DNA of 64,000 bases from Streptomyces sp. YIM 130001 (GCF_003574445.1 NZ_KZ984572.1:25656-89655); one strand, 5' to 3'. Shown: positions 50,968-59,738, counted from the first letter of the stretch. The notes: a model not told the origin generated them from the letters alone. Made by a program: numbers and translations.

Positions 50968-51828
50968 CTACAGGGTGGACAGTTCGGCCAGCATGCGGGC
51001 CGCCGGGGCGGGATCGACGAGCCACTTGAGGTGGCTGGAGGGGACGGTGCGGACGTCGTAGGGGTTGTCCGGGTTGAGGGCGTTGCCCTCGCGGATGAGG
51101 CGGTCCTGGAGGGCGAGCGGCATGCTCGTGTCGTGCTCGAGCCGGATGTACGTCTTCGGGATGCTGCCCCAGGTGTCGGCCCGGGCGCGGTCCGCGGAGG
51201 TGCCGGCGTCCAGGTTCTCGTCCGGCTGGAAGGTGTTGAGGAACGTCAGGAACTGCTCGTCCGTACCGTCCGCCAGGAAGGCCGCCTTGGTCGCGGTGAG
51301 GAAACTCGCGTCGTTCGTGCGGAAGTTGACCCGCAGCAGGCCGAGTCGGGCCGGGTCGGCAGCTACGCCGGGGCCGAAGGCGCCCGGGTCGACGGTGGCC
51401 ATCTCCGGCTCGGCGTAGTAGTCGTTCACGTCGAGGTCGACCGGGCACCACGAGGAGACGTAGACGATGCGGTCGATCAGGTCGGGGCGGGCGTTGGCCG
51501 CGACCGTGGCCGTGGCGCCGCCGCGGCTGTGCGAGACGAGGATGACCGGACCGTTCTCCTTGGCCCGCTCGAGGATCCCGGTCAGGTGCGCCGCGTTGTC
51601 CGCGAGCGTGACGCCCTTGATCGCGCCAGGCGCCGAGGCCAGACCCTCCGGGTCCTGCGGCGCCTGGTAGGCGCGCGTGTACGTGGCCCCGAACCCGTGC
51701 CCCGGCAGATCGACGGCCACCGAACGGTGTCCGAGCAGTCCCAGCTCGGCCTGGAGCGGGGCGAACGAGAAGGAGTTCGCGAACGCTCCGTGGACGAGTA
51801 CGAAGGTCGGTTGTGTCGACTGCGGCAT
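50968..51828 (-). CDS. Alpha/beta hydrolase
   Basis: A 286-residue serine hydrolase. VLVHGAFANSFSFAPLQAEL is the oxyanion strand region and the nucleophile is in VSHSRGGATATV; the acid is probably in a DxN segment near NPDNPYDVRTV and the His in SSHLKWLV. It resembles esterases of the salicylate-esterase/hydroxynitrile-lyase-like and EstC families, about 280 residues with no signal peptide. The substrate is unknown. It is divergent from the cobalt transporter operon. Confidence 0.88.
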   Translation of the reverse strand: MPQSTQPTFVLVHGAFANSFSFAPLQAELGLLGHRSVAVDLPGHGFGATYTRAYQAPQDPEGLASAPGAIKGVTLADNAAHLTGILERAKENGPVILVSHSRGGATATVAANARPDLIDRIVYVSSWCPVDLDVNDYYAEPEMATVDPGAFGPGVAADPARLGLLRVNFRTNDASFLTATKAAFLADGTDEQFLTFLNTFQPDENLDAGTSADRARADTWGSIPKTYIRLEHDTSMPLALQDRLIREGNALNPDNPYDVRTVPSSHLKWLVDPAPAARMLAELSTL

Positions 51829-52057
51829 GCGGGAGGCTCCATCTCGTCAGGCCCGGTCGTGGATGTGGTCCGGGCGGGGCGCACCGCGGGCGGAGGCCGA
51901 TGCCCTACCCGAACGTCACGCTAACCACCAGATGATCATTCGCACACCGGTATCACTCACTCCGTTTGACTCTTTCCGGAGGTCGTGGGCCGAGTCGTCC
52001 CCGTATCGCCGTCCGGCGCCGCCTTGTCACCGCCGACGGCCACCACTACTGTCACCA
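51829..52057. other. Divergent promoter region before the cobalamin riboswitch
   Basis: Between the hydrolase start and riboswitch P1, about 230 bases carry no gene. A TTTGACT (51965-51971) may be the -35 of the cbi transcript. The hydrolase promoter must also lie here. Confidence 0.3.
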
Positions 52058-52260
52058 CGCCTTGGTGCACGGGAAACCGGTGAAGAACCGGTGCGGCCCT
52101 CGCCACTGTGATCGGGAAGTCCGGCTCCAGCCTCCGCCGGGACGACCGCACCACCGAAGTCCGGTGGGCGGCGGCCCTCGGGGGCGGCCACTGGGTCCTC
52201 GGACCCGGGAAGGCGGAGTACGGGCGGTGTCACCCGTCAGCCAGGAGACCGGCCAGGGCG
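52058..52260 (+). promoter_or_regulatory. Cobalamin riboswitch
   Basis: The closing stem P1 pairs CGCCTTGG (52058-52065) with CCAGGGCG (52253-52260). Inside are the expected conserved blocks in order: GGTGCACGGGAA, CCGGTGAAGAACCGGTGCGG, CGCCACTGTGA, and the B12 box AGCCAGGAGACC (52239-52250). Forty-one bases separate it from the cbiM ATG, so the GGAG-type ribosome site (52283-52290) is the probable target of sequestration when adenosylcobalamin binds. It would shut off cobalt uptake when B12 is sufficient. Confidence 0.93.
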
Positions 52261-52301
52261 CGTCAACCATCCACGAGGTGCTGGAGAGGGTCTGTTGCGC
52301 C

Positions 52302-53090
52302 ATGCATATAGCCGAGGGCTTTCTGCCCCCTGTGCACGCGGTCGCCTGGGGCGTCGCGGCCGCACCGTTCGTCGTCCACGGGGTACGGTCGCTCACCCGC
52401 GAGGTACGGGAACACCCTGAGAGCACCCTGCTCCTCGGTGCCTCCGGAGCCTTCGCCTTCGTCCTGTCCGCACTCAAATTGCCGTCGGTCACCGGCAGTT
52501 GTTCCCATCCCACCGGCACAGGACTCGGTGCGATCCTGTTCCGGCCGCCGGTGATGGCGGTCCTGGGCACGATCACCCTGCTGTTCCAGGCGCTGCTGCT
52601 CGCGCACGGTGGCCTGACCACACTGGGTGCCAACGTCTTCTCGATGGCGATCGTCGGCCCCTGGGCCGGTTACGGCATCTACCGGCTGCTGCGGCGGTAC
52701 GACGTGTCGCTGATGGTCGCCGTGTTCTTCGCCGCGTTCGTCGCGGACCTGTCCACGTACTGCGTGACGAGCGTGCAGCTGGCGCTCGCCTTCCCCGACC
52801 CGGGCAGCGGATTCCTGGGCGCACTCGGCAAGTTCGGCTCGATCTTCGCCGTCACGCAGATCCCGTTGGCGGTGAGCGAGGGACTGCTCACGGTCATCGT
52901 GATGCGTCTGCTCGTGCAGTCGAGCAAGGGGGAACTGACGAGGCTGGGCGTGTTCTTGACGGGGCGTAAGGAAAAGCTCGGGGCCGGGTCCGGGTCCGGG
53001 GCCGCCGCTCCCGCCGCAGTCGACACCGCAGCCGACGCCCACGCCCACGCCGACGCCGACGCCGACGCCGAGGAGGGCGTGACCCGATGA
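52302..53090 (+). CDS. cbiM: Cobalt ECF transporter component CbiM
   Basis: A 262-residue integral membrane protein. It begins MHIAEGFL, the invariant CbiM N-terminus in which Met1-His2 ligate Co2+; about seven transmembrane helices follow, with SVTGSCSHPTGTGLG and AHGGLTTLGANVFSM as conserved core segments. It is the substrate-capture S-component of the energy-coupling transporter CbiMNQO. The last 30 residues form an Ala/Asp/His-rich tail (ADAHAHADADADAEE), potentially metal-binding. A cobalamin riboswitch lies just upstream, and cbiN overlaps by four bases. Confidence 0.96.
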   Translation: MHIAEGFLPPVHAVAWGVAAAPFVVHGVRSLTREVREHPESTLLLGASGAFAFVLSALKLPSVTGSCSHPTGTGLGAILFRPPVMAVLGTITLLFQALLLAHGGLTTLGANVFSMAIVGPWAGYGIYRLLRRYDVSLMVAVFFAAFVADLSTYCVTSVQLALAFPDPGSGFLGALGKFGSIFAVTQIPLAVSEGLLTVIVMRLLVQSSKGELTRLGVFLTGRKEKLGAGSGSGAAAPAAVDTAADAHAHADADADAEEGVTR

Positions 53091-53533
53091 AGCGCAGCAC
53101 GAGGATCAACGCCCTCCTGCTCCTGGCTGTCGCCGCCCTCGCCGTGATCCCGCTGGTGTTCGGCCTCGGCGACCACAAGGAGGAGCCGTTCGCCGGCGCC
53201 GACGGCGAGGCGGAGACGGCGATCACCGAGATCGAACCGGACTACGAGCCATGGTTCACCCCGCTCTACGAACCCCCCTCCGGCGAGATCGAATCCGCAC
53301 TCTTCGCCCTGCAGGCGGCGATCGGCGCGGGCGTACTGGCCTACTACTTCGGCCTGCGGAAGGGGCGCAGGCAAGGCGAGGCGCGGCGGCGGACGGAGCC
53401 CGCGGAGAACGGCACGGGAGAGCCGGCCGACTCCGGCGAGCCGGCGGGCGGTCCGGAGCCCGGCGGCCCGCCGCATCGGGAGACGACCCCGAAGCCGGAG
53501 CCGTCATCGAGCCCCGAAGCTCCCCGGCCCTGA
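53087..53533 (+). CDS. cbiN: Cobalt transporter component CbiN
   Basis: A 148-residue small membrane protein with two helices (about 8-27 and 70-88) and the extracytoplasmic loop EIEPDYEPWFTPLYEPPSGE typical of CbiN, which helps load cobalt into CbiM. The family is normally about 100 residues; the extra ~50-residue C-terminus is a Pro/Glu/Gly-rich disordered tail. Coupled to cbiM by ATGA. Confidence 0.94.
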   Translation: MKRSTRINALLLLAVAALAVIPLVFGLGDHKEEPFAGADGEAETAITEIEPDYEPWFTPLYEPPSGEIESALFALQAAIGAGVLAYYFGLRKGRRQGEARRRTEPAENGTGEPADSGEPAGGPEPGGPPHRETTPKPEPSSSPEAPRP

Positions 53534-53548
53534 CCCGGCCCCGCCCGC

Positions 53549-54313
53549 ATGCTCCCCATAGACGCGGCGGCGCACAGCAGTCGCTGGCGCCGCCGCCACC
53601 CCGTGGACAAGGCCGTACTGGGCCTCGGCCTCACCGTCCTGGCCATCTCCCTGCCGCCGTGGCCGGGCGCCGCCCTCGTCCTGGTCACCGCTCTGACCAC
53701 GCTGCTCGGGCCGGCGCGAGTACCGGCGCGGCGGCTCTGGCGCGCCTACCGCGTCCCGCTCGGCTTCTGCGTCACCGGCGCGCTGCCGCTCCTCGTCCGG
53801 ATCGGCGGTCCCGACGCCTTCATCGGCCTCGCCGACCGCGGCCCGCAGCACGCCGCCGAACTCCTCCTGCGCACCTCCGCCGCCTCCCTCGGCGTGCTGC
53901 TCTTCGCGTTCACCACCCCGATGTCCGACCTGCTGCCCCGCCTCGCCAGGGCCGGCGTACCGGCGCCCGTCGTGGACGTCGCCCTGGTCACGTACCGGAT
54001 GAGCTTCCTGCTTCTGGATTCCGTACGCCGCATCCGGGAGGCGCAGGGGGCGCGGCTCGGGCACACCACGCGGGCGGCGACCTGGCGTTCGCTCGGAGGG
54101 CTCGGCGCGACGGCGTTCGTCCGCGCCTTCGACCGTGCGTCCAGGCTGCAGGACGGCCTCGCGGGCCGCGGCTACGACGGCACCCTGCGCGTCCTGGTCC
54201 CAGAGACCCGCGTCTCGCCGCGCTTCGTGGGCACGGCGCTCGCGCTCCTCGCGACGGTCGCCGCCCTCACCTTCACCCTGCGGGCCGCACTGCCCTCCGT
54301 ACTGCACCCCTGA
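53549..54313 (+). CDS. cbiQ: Cobalt transporter T-component CbiQ
   Basis: A 254-residue transmembrane coupling protein with about five helices and the conserved region ASRLQDGLAGRGYDG with arginine pairs that contact the ATPase (the SRG-like motif MSFLLLDSVRRIREAQGARLG is also present). It links CbiM to CbiO. It follows cbiN by 15 bases. Confidence 0.94.
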   Translation: MLPIDAAAHSSRWRRRHPVDKAVLGLGLTVLAISLPPWPGAALVLVTALTTLLGPARVPARRLWRAYRVPLGFCVTGALPLLVRIGGPDAFIGLADRGPQHAAELLLRTSAASLGVLLFAFTTPMSDLLPRLARAGVPAPVVDVALVTYRMSFLLLDSVRRIREAQGARLGHTTRAATWRSLGGLGATAFVRAFDRASRLQDGLAGRGYDGTLRVLVPETRVSPRFVGTALALLATVAALTFTLRAALPSVLHP

Positions 54314-54324
54314 CCCCGCCGGCA

Positions 54325-54372
54325 CGCCGTAACTCCTCGACTCCCGCACGCCGTAGTTCCTCAACTCCCGTA
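54325..54372. repeat. 24-bp tandem duplication between cbiQ and cbiO
   Basis: Two adjacent 24-base copies (54325-54348 and 54349-54372) match at about 20 of 24 positions, followed by a partial third (CCCCGTAC). They fill most of the 82-base gap before cbiO. Confidence 0.6.
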
Positions 54373-54395
54373 CCCCGTACCGGAAAGGCCGCCCC

Positions 54396-55277
54396 GTGAA
54401 CGACCCCGCAGGAGCCGCCTCGCCCACCGCCCCCGCCGAAACCGCGGCACCGCCCCTGGTCGCCCTGTGCTCCACCGCCTTCGCCTACGAAGACACCCCG
54501 CCCGTCTTCGACGACCTGGACTTCGAAGTACCCGAGGGCGAAGCCTGCGCCCTGCTCGGTCGCAACGGCAGCGGCAAGACCACCCTCATGCGCCTTCTGA
54601 GCGGCGGACTCCGGCCCACAGCAGGGAAGTTGACGCTCGACGGCGAACCCGTCGCGTACAGCCGCAAAGGCCTGACCCGCCTGCGCACGACCGTCCAACT
54701 GGTCGTCCAGGATCCGGACGACCAGCTCTTCGCCGCATCCGTCGCCCAGGACGTGTCGTTCGGCCCCCTCAATCTCGGCCTGCCGGACACCGAGGTCCGC
54801 ATCCGCGTCACCGAGGCCCTCGACGCGCTCGACATCACCCCGCTCGCCGACCGCCCGACCCACCTGCTCTCCTACGGCCAGCGCAAACGCACCGCGATCG
54901 CCGGTGCCGTCGCCATGCGTCCCCGCGTCCTGATCCTCGACGAACCCACCGCGGGCCTGGACCCCGACGGCCAGGAACGCCTCCTCGCCACCCTCGACAG
55001 TCTTCGCACCACCGGCACCACGATCCTCCTGGCCACCCACGATGTGGACCTCGCCCTTCGCTGGTCCACCAGAGCGACCCTCCTCACCCCGAACGGTGCC
55101 CACACGGGCCCGACTCCCGAAACCCTCTCCCGCCCTGACCTCCTCCGGGCGGCGGGACTCCGCCTGCCCTGGGGTGTTGCCGTCTCCCGACTCCTGCGCG
55201 CGCAGGGCCTGTTGGAGCCGCGCACTCCCGGCCCTCGTACGCCCGAGGAGTTGGCGGCCCTGACCGGCGACCGGTGA
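54396..55277 (+). CDS. cbiO: Cobalt transporter ATPase CbiO
   Basis: A 293-residue ABC ATPase. Walker A is GRNGSGKT (residues 55-62, K61), Q-loop in LVVQDPDDQLF, the signature is LSYGQ (159-163, the usual CbiO variant of LSGGQ), Walker B VLILDEP (179-185), and the switch His in LATHDVDLAL. The N-terminal 20 residues are an Ala/Pro-rich extension. It powers CbiMNQ cobalt import. The GTG at 54396 has CGGAAAGG upstream. Confidence 0.96.
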   Translation: MNDPAGAASPTAPAETAAPPLVALCSTAFAYEDTPPVFDDLDFEVPEGEACALLGRNGSGKTTLMRLLSGGLRPTAGKLTLDGEPVAYSRKGLTRLRTTVQLVVQDPDDQLFAASVAQDVSFGPLNLGLPDTEVRIRVTEALDALDITPLADRPTHLLSYGQRKRTAIAGAVAMRPRVLILDEPTAGLDPDGQERLLATLDSLRTTGTTILLATHDVDLALRWSTRATLLTPNGAHTGPTPETLSRPDLLRAAGLRLPWGVAVSRLLRAQGLLEPRTPGPRTPEELAALTGDR

Positions 55278-55444
55278 GTCCGTGTCGAACGCCGTACCGT
55301 CCACCACCAGTACGGAAGGCCGATGGTGGCCCTTGCCTTGCCTCGCGTTGCCTTGTCCCTGCGACTCGGCGCGGGGCCAGGAACCGCCCAACCGACCGAT
55401 CGCGCAGCCGAGTTCGCGGTCAGCGGCGCATATGGCCGGCCCTG

Positions 55445-56275
55445 CTACTCGAACGCTTCACGGATCTGCCCGAGCCACTGCGTGCCGAGCTCGGTCCCGT
55501 TCGGCAGCTGGTCGTCCCGGTCCCAGCGCCAGGCGGTGACGATGGCCAGGACGAGGAGCCGGCACTCGCGCAACAAGTCCCGGTCGACGCCGGGGTAGTG
55601 GTCGCCGACTGCCTCGGGCGCATGTGCGAGGTCGAACTCGACAGGCCCGCGGCAGAAGGTCTCGAGGTCGATGAAACGCAGACCGTCGTCGGTGGTGGGC
55701 AGCAGGTTGCCCGGGTGAGGTTCGCCGTGCAGCAACTGCTCGGCCGCACCGCGCTCACCGATCGCCCGGCTCACGTTCCGCAGCGTACGGACGAGGAGGT
55801 CCCGGTCCGCGTCCGAGAGTGCCGGACTGCGCTCGGGACAGGACACGACCAGCCGGGCCTGCTCCACCCGTTCCATGAAGTGCGGTGCCCTGACGTCCAG
55901 TTCACGCATCCCGGCATGCAGCCGCCCGAGCGCACGGGCGTAGTCGGCCGGCGGGACCTCATCCGCAGTCGTGGACGCGTAGTACGTCCAGAACGTGATG
56001 GCGAACCCGTCGCGCTGGTAGACGCGCGGCTCGACGCGCGGCTCAAGTGCCGCCACAGGACTGCCGTTTGCCGTGAGCCGCTGGGCGAGATCGATCTCGA
56101 ACTCCGCGACATGCTGTGCCGCGGGCGCCACCCGCGCCATCACGTCGCACGGCAGCAGCCGCAGTGCGAGCTTGTTCGAGTTCTGCAGGACGACCACGTC
56201 GTCGACGTCGAGGCCGAGCGACCGCGCGAGCGCGGTGCCGCCGGCCACGGCCTGCCGCACCTCATCCACCAGCAT
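55445..56275 (-). CDS. Aminoglycoside phosphotransferase-like (APH) family kinase
   Basis: A 276-residue protein with the APH/choline-kinase fold. The Brenner-type catalytic motif reads HGEPHPGN (183-190) where HGDxHxxN is usual, so the catalytic Asp position is Glu; FIDLET (201-206) is the metal-binding DFG equivalent. N-terminal lobe elements (NKLALRLLPCDVMARVAP) are present. It may be a weak kinase or a decoy; antibiotic resistance should not be assumed. ATG 56275 is chosen because an upstream open frame (to 56482) lacks family similarity. Confidence 0.82.
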   Translation of the reverse strand: MLVDEVRQAVAGGTALARSLGLDVDDVVVLQNSNKLALRLLPCDVMARVAPAAQHVAEFEIDLAQRLTANGSPVAALEPRVEPRVYQRDGFAITFWTYYASTTADEVPPADYARALGRLHAGMRELDVRAPHFMERVEQARLVVSCPERSPALSDADRDLLVRTLRNVSRAIGERGAAEQLLHGEPHPGNLLPTTDDGLRFIDLETFCRGPVEFDLAHAPEAVGDHYPGVDRDLLRECRLLVLAIVTAWRWDRDDQLPNGTELGTQWLGQIREAFE

Positions 56276-56357
56276 CTTCGACCGCCCCCTGCCGCGCACT
56301 CTCGCGGCTGTACGACAACCCGGCCACGTTACCAATCCGCGCCGCGTCGCGCGCCGT

Positions 56358-56900
56358 TCACAGCGGGTCGAGAACCATGAGGATCTCGTCCCGGTCGTCC
56401 CCGGGCGCCAGCCGCAGCGCACCGGGCCACCGGCCGATCTCCTTCCAGCCGAGCTGTCCGTAGAACCCTTCAAGACCGACACCCGCGCGCGCCGCGAGGC
56501 GCAGTTGTTCCAGGCCCATGTCGTCGCGGGCGAGCCTGCGGGCCTCGTTCATCAGCGCGGCCCCGTGCCCGCGACCGCGAACGGACGGACGCGTCTGTAC
56601 GTGGTGCAGCGTGCCCCAGTGCGAGATCAGCGACCACGGATCACGCCGCACATGCAGCCAGCCGACGAGCTCGCCGCGACGGGTCGCCCTCAGCAGGCGG
56701 CTGGTGGCAGGCGCGAGACCGTCGACGATTCCGTCGACCGCTGGCGTCGCCTCGGCGTCACCGATCGGCGGGAACGGAAAGCCCGCGGCCCCACCCGCAT
56801 TGGTCACCTCGACCCAGCACCTGGCGAGCGCCCGCCGCACCTGCGGCGCGACAGCATCGGCCGACGTGAACTGCCTGAAGACGGATGCACTGTCGATCAT
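56358..56900 (-). CDS. GNAT-family N-acetyltransferase
   Basis: A 180-residue GNAT acyltransferase. The acetyl-CoA-binding motif A is HVQTRPSVRGRGHGAALMNEA, with R/Q-x-x-G-x-G/A seen as RGRGHG. The central WLHVRRDPWSLISHWG is motif D and the closing FYGQLGWKEIGRWPG is motif B. The acceptor is unknown. ATG 56900 starts the frame; the coding strand is the same as the APH-like gene upstream. Confidence 0.9.
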   Translation of the reverse strand: MIDSASVFRQFTSADAVAPQVRRALARCWVEVTNAGGAAGFPFPPIGDAEATPAVDGIVDGLAPATSRLLRATRRGELVGWLHVRRDPWSLISHWGTLHHVQTRPSVRGRGHGAALMNEARRLARDDMGLEQLRLAARAGVGLEGFYGQLGWKEIGRWPGALRLAPGDDRDEILMVLDPL

Positions 56901-57020
56901 CGGCGGATCGTCGCACGAGGGTCTGACAGGGGTGGCTCCGCCTCATCTCCGGCCCGCACCGACCGGCCAGATCGCCAGGGTGCGGGCGGCCGTTGAACGC
57001 ACCCGGCGAAATGCGCGGCC

Positions 57021-57992
57021 CTACTCGCCCCCGGCAAGCAGCAGTGACTTGCCCACCGTGGTGCGCGCGGCCAGCGCGCGGTGCGCGTCGGCGGCCCGGT
57101 CCAACGGGTAGGTGGCGCCGATCGCGGGGCGGAGACGTCCGTCGGCGGCGTACTTCAGGGCCTGGTCGAGGAGTTCCCGGACGTGCCCTTGGTCCGGCGG
57201 GCCGTCCGCGAGCGGCTCGAGCAGCCGTATGTTCCGGCGTTCGGCTGATTCCCGGTCCGGGGCGGCGAAACCGTCGGCGGTGCCGTAGGTGACGAACCGT
57301 CCACCGTCCGCGAGCGCATCGAGGGTGCTCGAACCGAGCGCACCGCCGGCGCCGTCGTAAGCGAGCGCCGCACCGCCCCCGGTCGCCTCGCGCACCTGCT
57401 CGATCCAGTCCGCCCGCGTGTAGTCGACGACGACCTCGGCGCCGAGGTCGCTGGCGAGGGCCCGCTTCGCGTCACTGGACGCGGCGGCCACCACCCGCGC
57501 TCCGGCGTCGACGGCCAACTGCACCAGCAGCGAGCCCGCCCCTCCGGCCGCCGCCGAGACGAGTACCCACTCCCCGCTGCGCGGCGCCCCCAGCCGGTGC
57601 AGGTCGAGCGCGGTCACGCCGTCGTGCACCAGAGCGGCCGCCGTCGTGGGGGCCAGCCCGTCCGGGATCGGCATGACCTCCTCCTCGCTCGCGACGACCT
57701 GCTCGGCATAGCCGGTCCCGGTCCGTACGGCCACGTGCCGGCCGATCCGGTCCGGGTCCACGCCGTCACCGACGGCCAGCACCTCACCGGCACCTCCGCC
57801 ACCCGGCACGTACGGCAGCGTGCGCGGGAAGATGTCCTGGCCCCAGCCGCTGCGCAGCAGGGTGTCCAGGAAGATGACGTCGGCCGCCACCATGCCGACG
57901 ACGACCTGTCCGGGGCCGGGCACGGGATCGGGCAGGTCCACCGGGGCCAGTACCTCCGGTGCGCCGAACGCGGCCACCTGTATCGCACGCAT
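57021..57992 (-). CDS. Zinc-binding-dehydrogenase/quinone oxidoreductase (MDR family)
   Basis: A 323-residue medium-chain dehydrogenase of the quinone oxidoreductase type. The N-terminal GroES-like domain (IQVAAFGAPEVLAPVDLPDP) is followed by a nucleotide-binding domain with SAAAGGAGSLLVQLAVDAGA and VVAAASSDAKRA, characteristic of NADPH binding. No catalytic or structural zinc Cys cluster is present. The ATG at 57992 has AAAGGAG about seven bases upstream, preferred to the longer open frame. Confidence 0.93.
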   Translation of the reverse strand: MRAIQVAAFGAPEVLAPVDLPDPVPGPGQVVVGMVAADVIFLDTLLRSGWGQDIFPRTLPYVPGGGGAGEVLAVGDGVDPDRIGRHVAVRTGTGYAEQVVASEEEVMPIPDGLAPTTAAALVHDGVTALDLHRLGAPRSGEWVLVSAAAGGAGSLLVQLAVDAGARVVAAASSDAKRALASDLGAEVVVDYTRADWIEQVREATGGGAALAYDGAGGALGSSTLDALADGGRFVTYGTADGFAAPDRESAERRNIRLLEPLADGPPDQGHVRELLDQALKYAADGRLRPAIGATYPLDRAADAHRALAARTTVGKSLLLAGGE

Positions 57993-58216
57993 GAGCAGCT
58001 CCTTTCGTCGAGGACGACGTTCCGCCCACTGTCCAACCTCAAGTCCGGTCGAGGTCAAGGAGAGCTCCCGGCCGCCGGCTGGACCGCCTTCCCGGCCGCG
58101 CCGACTCCGGCGGCCGAGCAGGTGTACCCCGGCGGCCGAGCAGGCGTACTCCGGCGGCATTGCTACCGTGCGCGGTGGCCGAGAGGGTGATCCGGAGCGG
58201 GACCCAGGGGGTGGTC

Positions 58217-58636
58217 ATGGCCGAGGTGAGCCGGGGCGAGGACGGCGTGCTCGAGCCGCGTCTGCGGTTGGGCGGGGTCGCGTTGCGCGGGGCTGCGTAC
58301 GGAGTGGGGGCGGCGGTCTGCGTGGGCGGCGCCGCGTTCGTCTTCCAGGAGCACGACGACCGTGTCGACTTCCTGGAGGCGACCACGTTCCTCGCCCTCC
58401 TGACCGGGGCGGTCTGCCTGCTGACGGGGCTGTTCTTCTGGGCCTCCAGCTCCGGCGAGGTCCTGCGCTGGCGCGACTTCTTCACGACGAGCTCGCCCCA
58501 CGACGTGGTCTCGATCGTCGCCCCTTGGCTGGTCCGCGCCGGAACCTTCCTCCTGGTCCCGGTCCCGTTCGCGTACGGCCTGTCCGAACTCGTCGCATCC
58601 GCCACGGTCGGATCCTGGCTGTGGGGCGGCGCCTGA
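58217..58636 (+). CDS. Small two- or three-helix membrane protein
   Basis: A 139-residue membrane protein with hydrophobic segments near residues 25-42, 55-78 and 105-125. No family is recognised. It has an acidic N-terminus and the loop SSGEVLRWRDFFTTSSPHD between helices. The ATG at 58217 is six bases after GGGGG. It sits alone between divergent and convergent neighbours. Confidence 0.62.
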   Translation: MAEVSRGEDGVLEPRLRLGGVALRGAAYGVGAAVCVGGAAFVFQEHDDRVDFLEATTFLALLTGAVCLLTGLFFWASSSGEVLRWRDFFTTSSPHDVVSIVAPWLVRAGTFLLVPVPFAYGLSELVASATVGSWLWGGA

Positions 58637-58708
58637 CGGGACCCGGGGTGCGTCCCGCGAGCTCGCGCGCCCCGTTCCCCGAGCCGCCATGGGAACGCCG
58701 TCGCGGCC

Positions 58709-59314
58709 TCACGACTCCCCGGTACCCGACCGGCGCAGACCGCGCAGGACGAGTTCCGTGGCCGTCACCACCGCGTCGGCCGGGACCGCGTCCGGGTCGA
58801 GGGCGCGCTGGATGGCCAGGCCGTCCTCCAAGGCGTGCACGACAAGCGCGGGGAAGGCGGCCTGACCGGCGTCGATCCCCAACTCGTGGGCCACGGCGCC
58901 GGTCAGCGCGTCACGGGCGATCGCCTCGCGGTCGGCGAGGACCGAAGGGCGGCCGAGTTCGCGCTGGAGTGCGTGGCGGATCAGTTCAAGGCGTAGCGCC
59001 AGCCACTCCTCGACGTGCTCCGAGCGCGCGCGGTGCCAGGCGCGCAGCGCCTCCCAGGTGTCGCCCTCGGCCGCGGCGAGTTCGGCCACCTCGTCGCGCT
59101 CGCGGCGGGTGCGTTCCTCGAGCAGGGCCGCGACGAGGGCGTCCTTGTCGGCGAAGTGGCCGTAGAACGCTCCGCGTGTGTAGCCGGCCCGTTCGGCGAT
59201 CCGCTCCACCGAGGCCCCGGCCACCCCGGTCTCGGCGAACACCTCGGCGGCCGCGTCGAGCAGCCGGGACCGGGTCCGTTCCTGTGATTCCCGCCGGGAA
59301 AGACGCTCAGCCAC
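58709..59314 (-). CDS. TetR-family repressor
   Basis: A 201-residue TetR regulator. The HTH reads LLDAAAEVFAETGVAGASVE, then RIAERAGYTRGAFYGHFADKDALVAAL. The ligand domain (70-200) ends in a typical ALEDGLAIQRALDPDAVPAD. GTG 59314 with GGAGGAG six bases upstream decides the start. It overlaps the stop of the DUF6204 gene by eight bases. The palindrome at 59739-59756, before the operon, is its probable operator. Confidence 0.91.
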   Translation of the reverse strand: MAERLSRRESQERTRSRLLDAAAEVFAETGVAGASVERIAERAGYTRGAFYGHFADKDALVAALLEERTRRERDEVAELAAAEGDTWEALRAWHRARSEHVEEWLALRLELIRHALQRELGRPSVLADREAIARDALTGAVAHELGIDAGQAAFPALVVHALEDGLAIQRALDPDAVPADAVVTATELVLRGLRRSGTGES

Positions 59315-59696
59315 GCGTGCTCCTCCCCGCGGCGTCGCCGGCAACGCGGCTCCTGCGGCCGCTCGGGCGGCGGATCTTGATGTCGTCCATGCAGGTCACG
59401 TCGATGTGGTCGGCGGTCACGGTCACGCCGTAGCGCTCCGCCCAGGCCTGCAGCGCTCCCGCGCCCTCCGCCTCGGCCGCGAGCTGCGGGTCCTCGACGT
59501 CCTCGTCCAGGCGGGTCTCGAACCGGAAGGCCAGACCGTGCAGTTCGGGCCCGTACGTCACCGTGCCCTCGGCGGTGTACCGAGCCGAGAGGACCCCGTG
59601 CTCGCCGGCCTCGGCCGCCAGCCGGCCGCGGGCACGTGCGGACAGCTCCACGAACTTGCCTCTGATCGTCACCCGGTAAGTACGCGACGCACCCAT
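59307..59696 (-). CDS. DUF6204-family protein
   Basis: A 129-residue protein I associate with the DUF6204 family: RTYRVTIRGKFVELSARARG opening, a beta-rich middle (TVTYGPELHGLAFRFETRLD) and VTADHIDVTCMDDIKIR near the end, followed by a basic tail. It is soluble and of unknown function. It is transcribed together with tetR, which overlaps it by eight bases. Confidence 0.78.
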   Translation of the reverse strand: MGASRTYRVTIRGKFVELSARARGRLAAEAGEHGVLSARYTAEGTVTYGPELHGLAFRFETRLDEDVEDPQLAAEAEGAGALQAWAERYGVTVTADHIDVTCMDDIKIRRPSGRRSRVAGDAAGRSTRG

Positions 59697-59738
59697 GGCT
59701 CCCTCAGCACTCCCTCACTCAAAAACATCGGCGAATCC

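Noticed and set aside
50831..51451. Antisense open frame over the hydrolase gene
   Set aside because: No ribosome site and Arg/Pro-rich composition; the sense hydrolase has a clear catalytic motif.
55445..56275. An aminoglycoside resistance gene
   Set aside because: The fold is shared by many kinases; the catalytic Asp is replaced and no resistance context is present.
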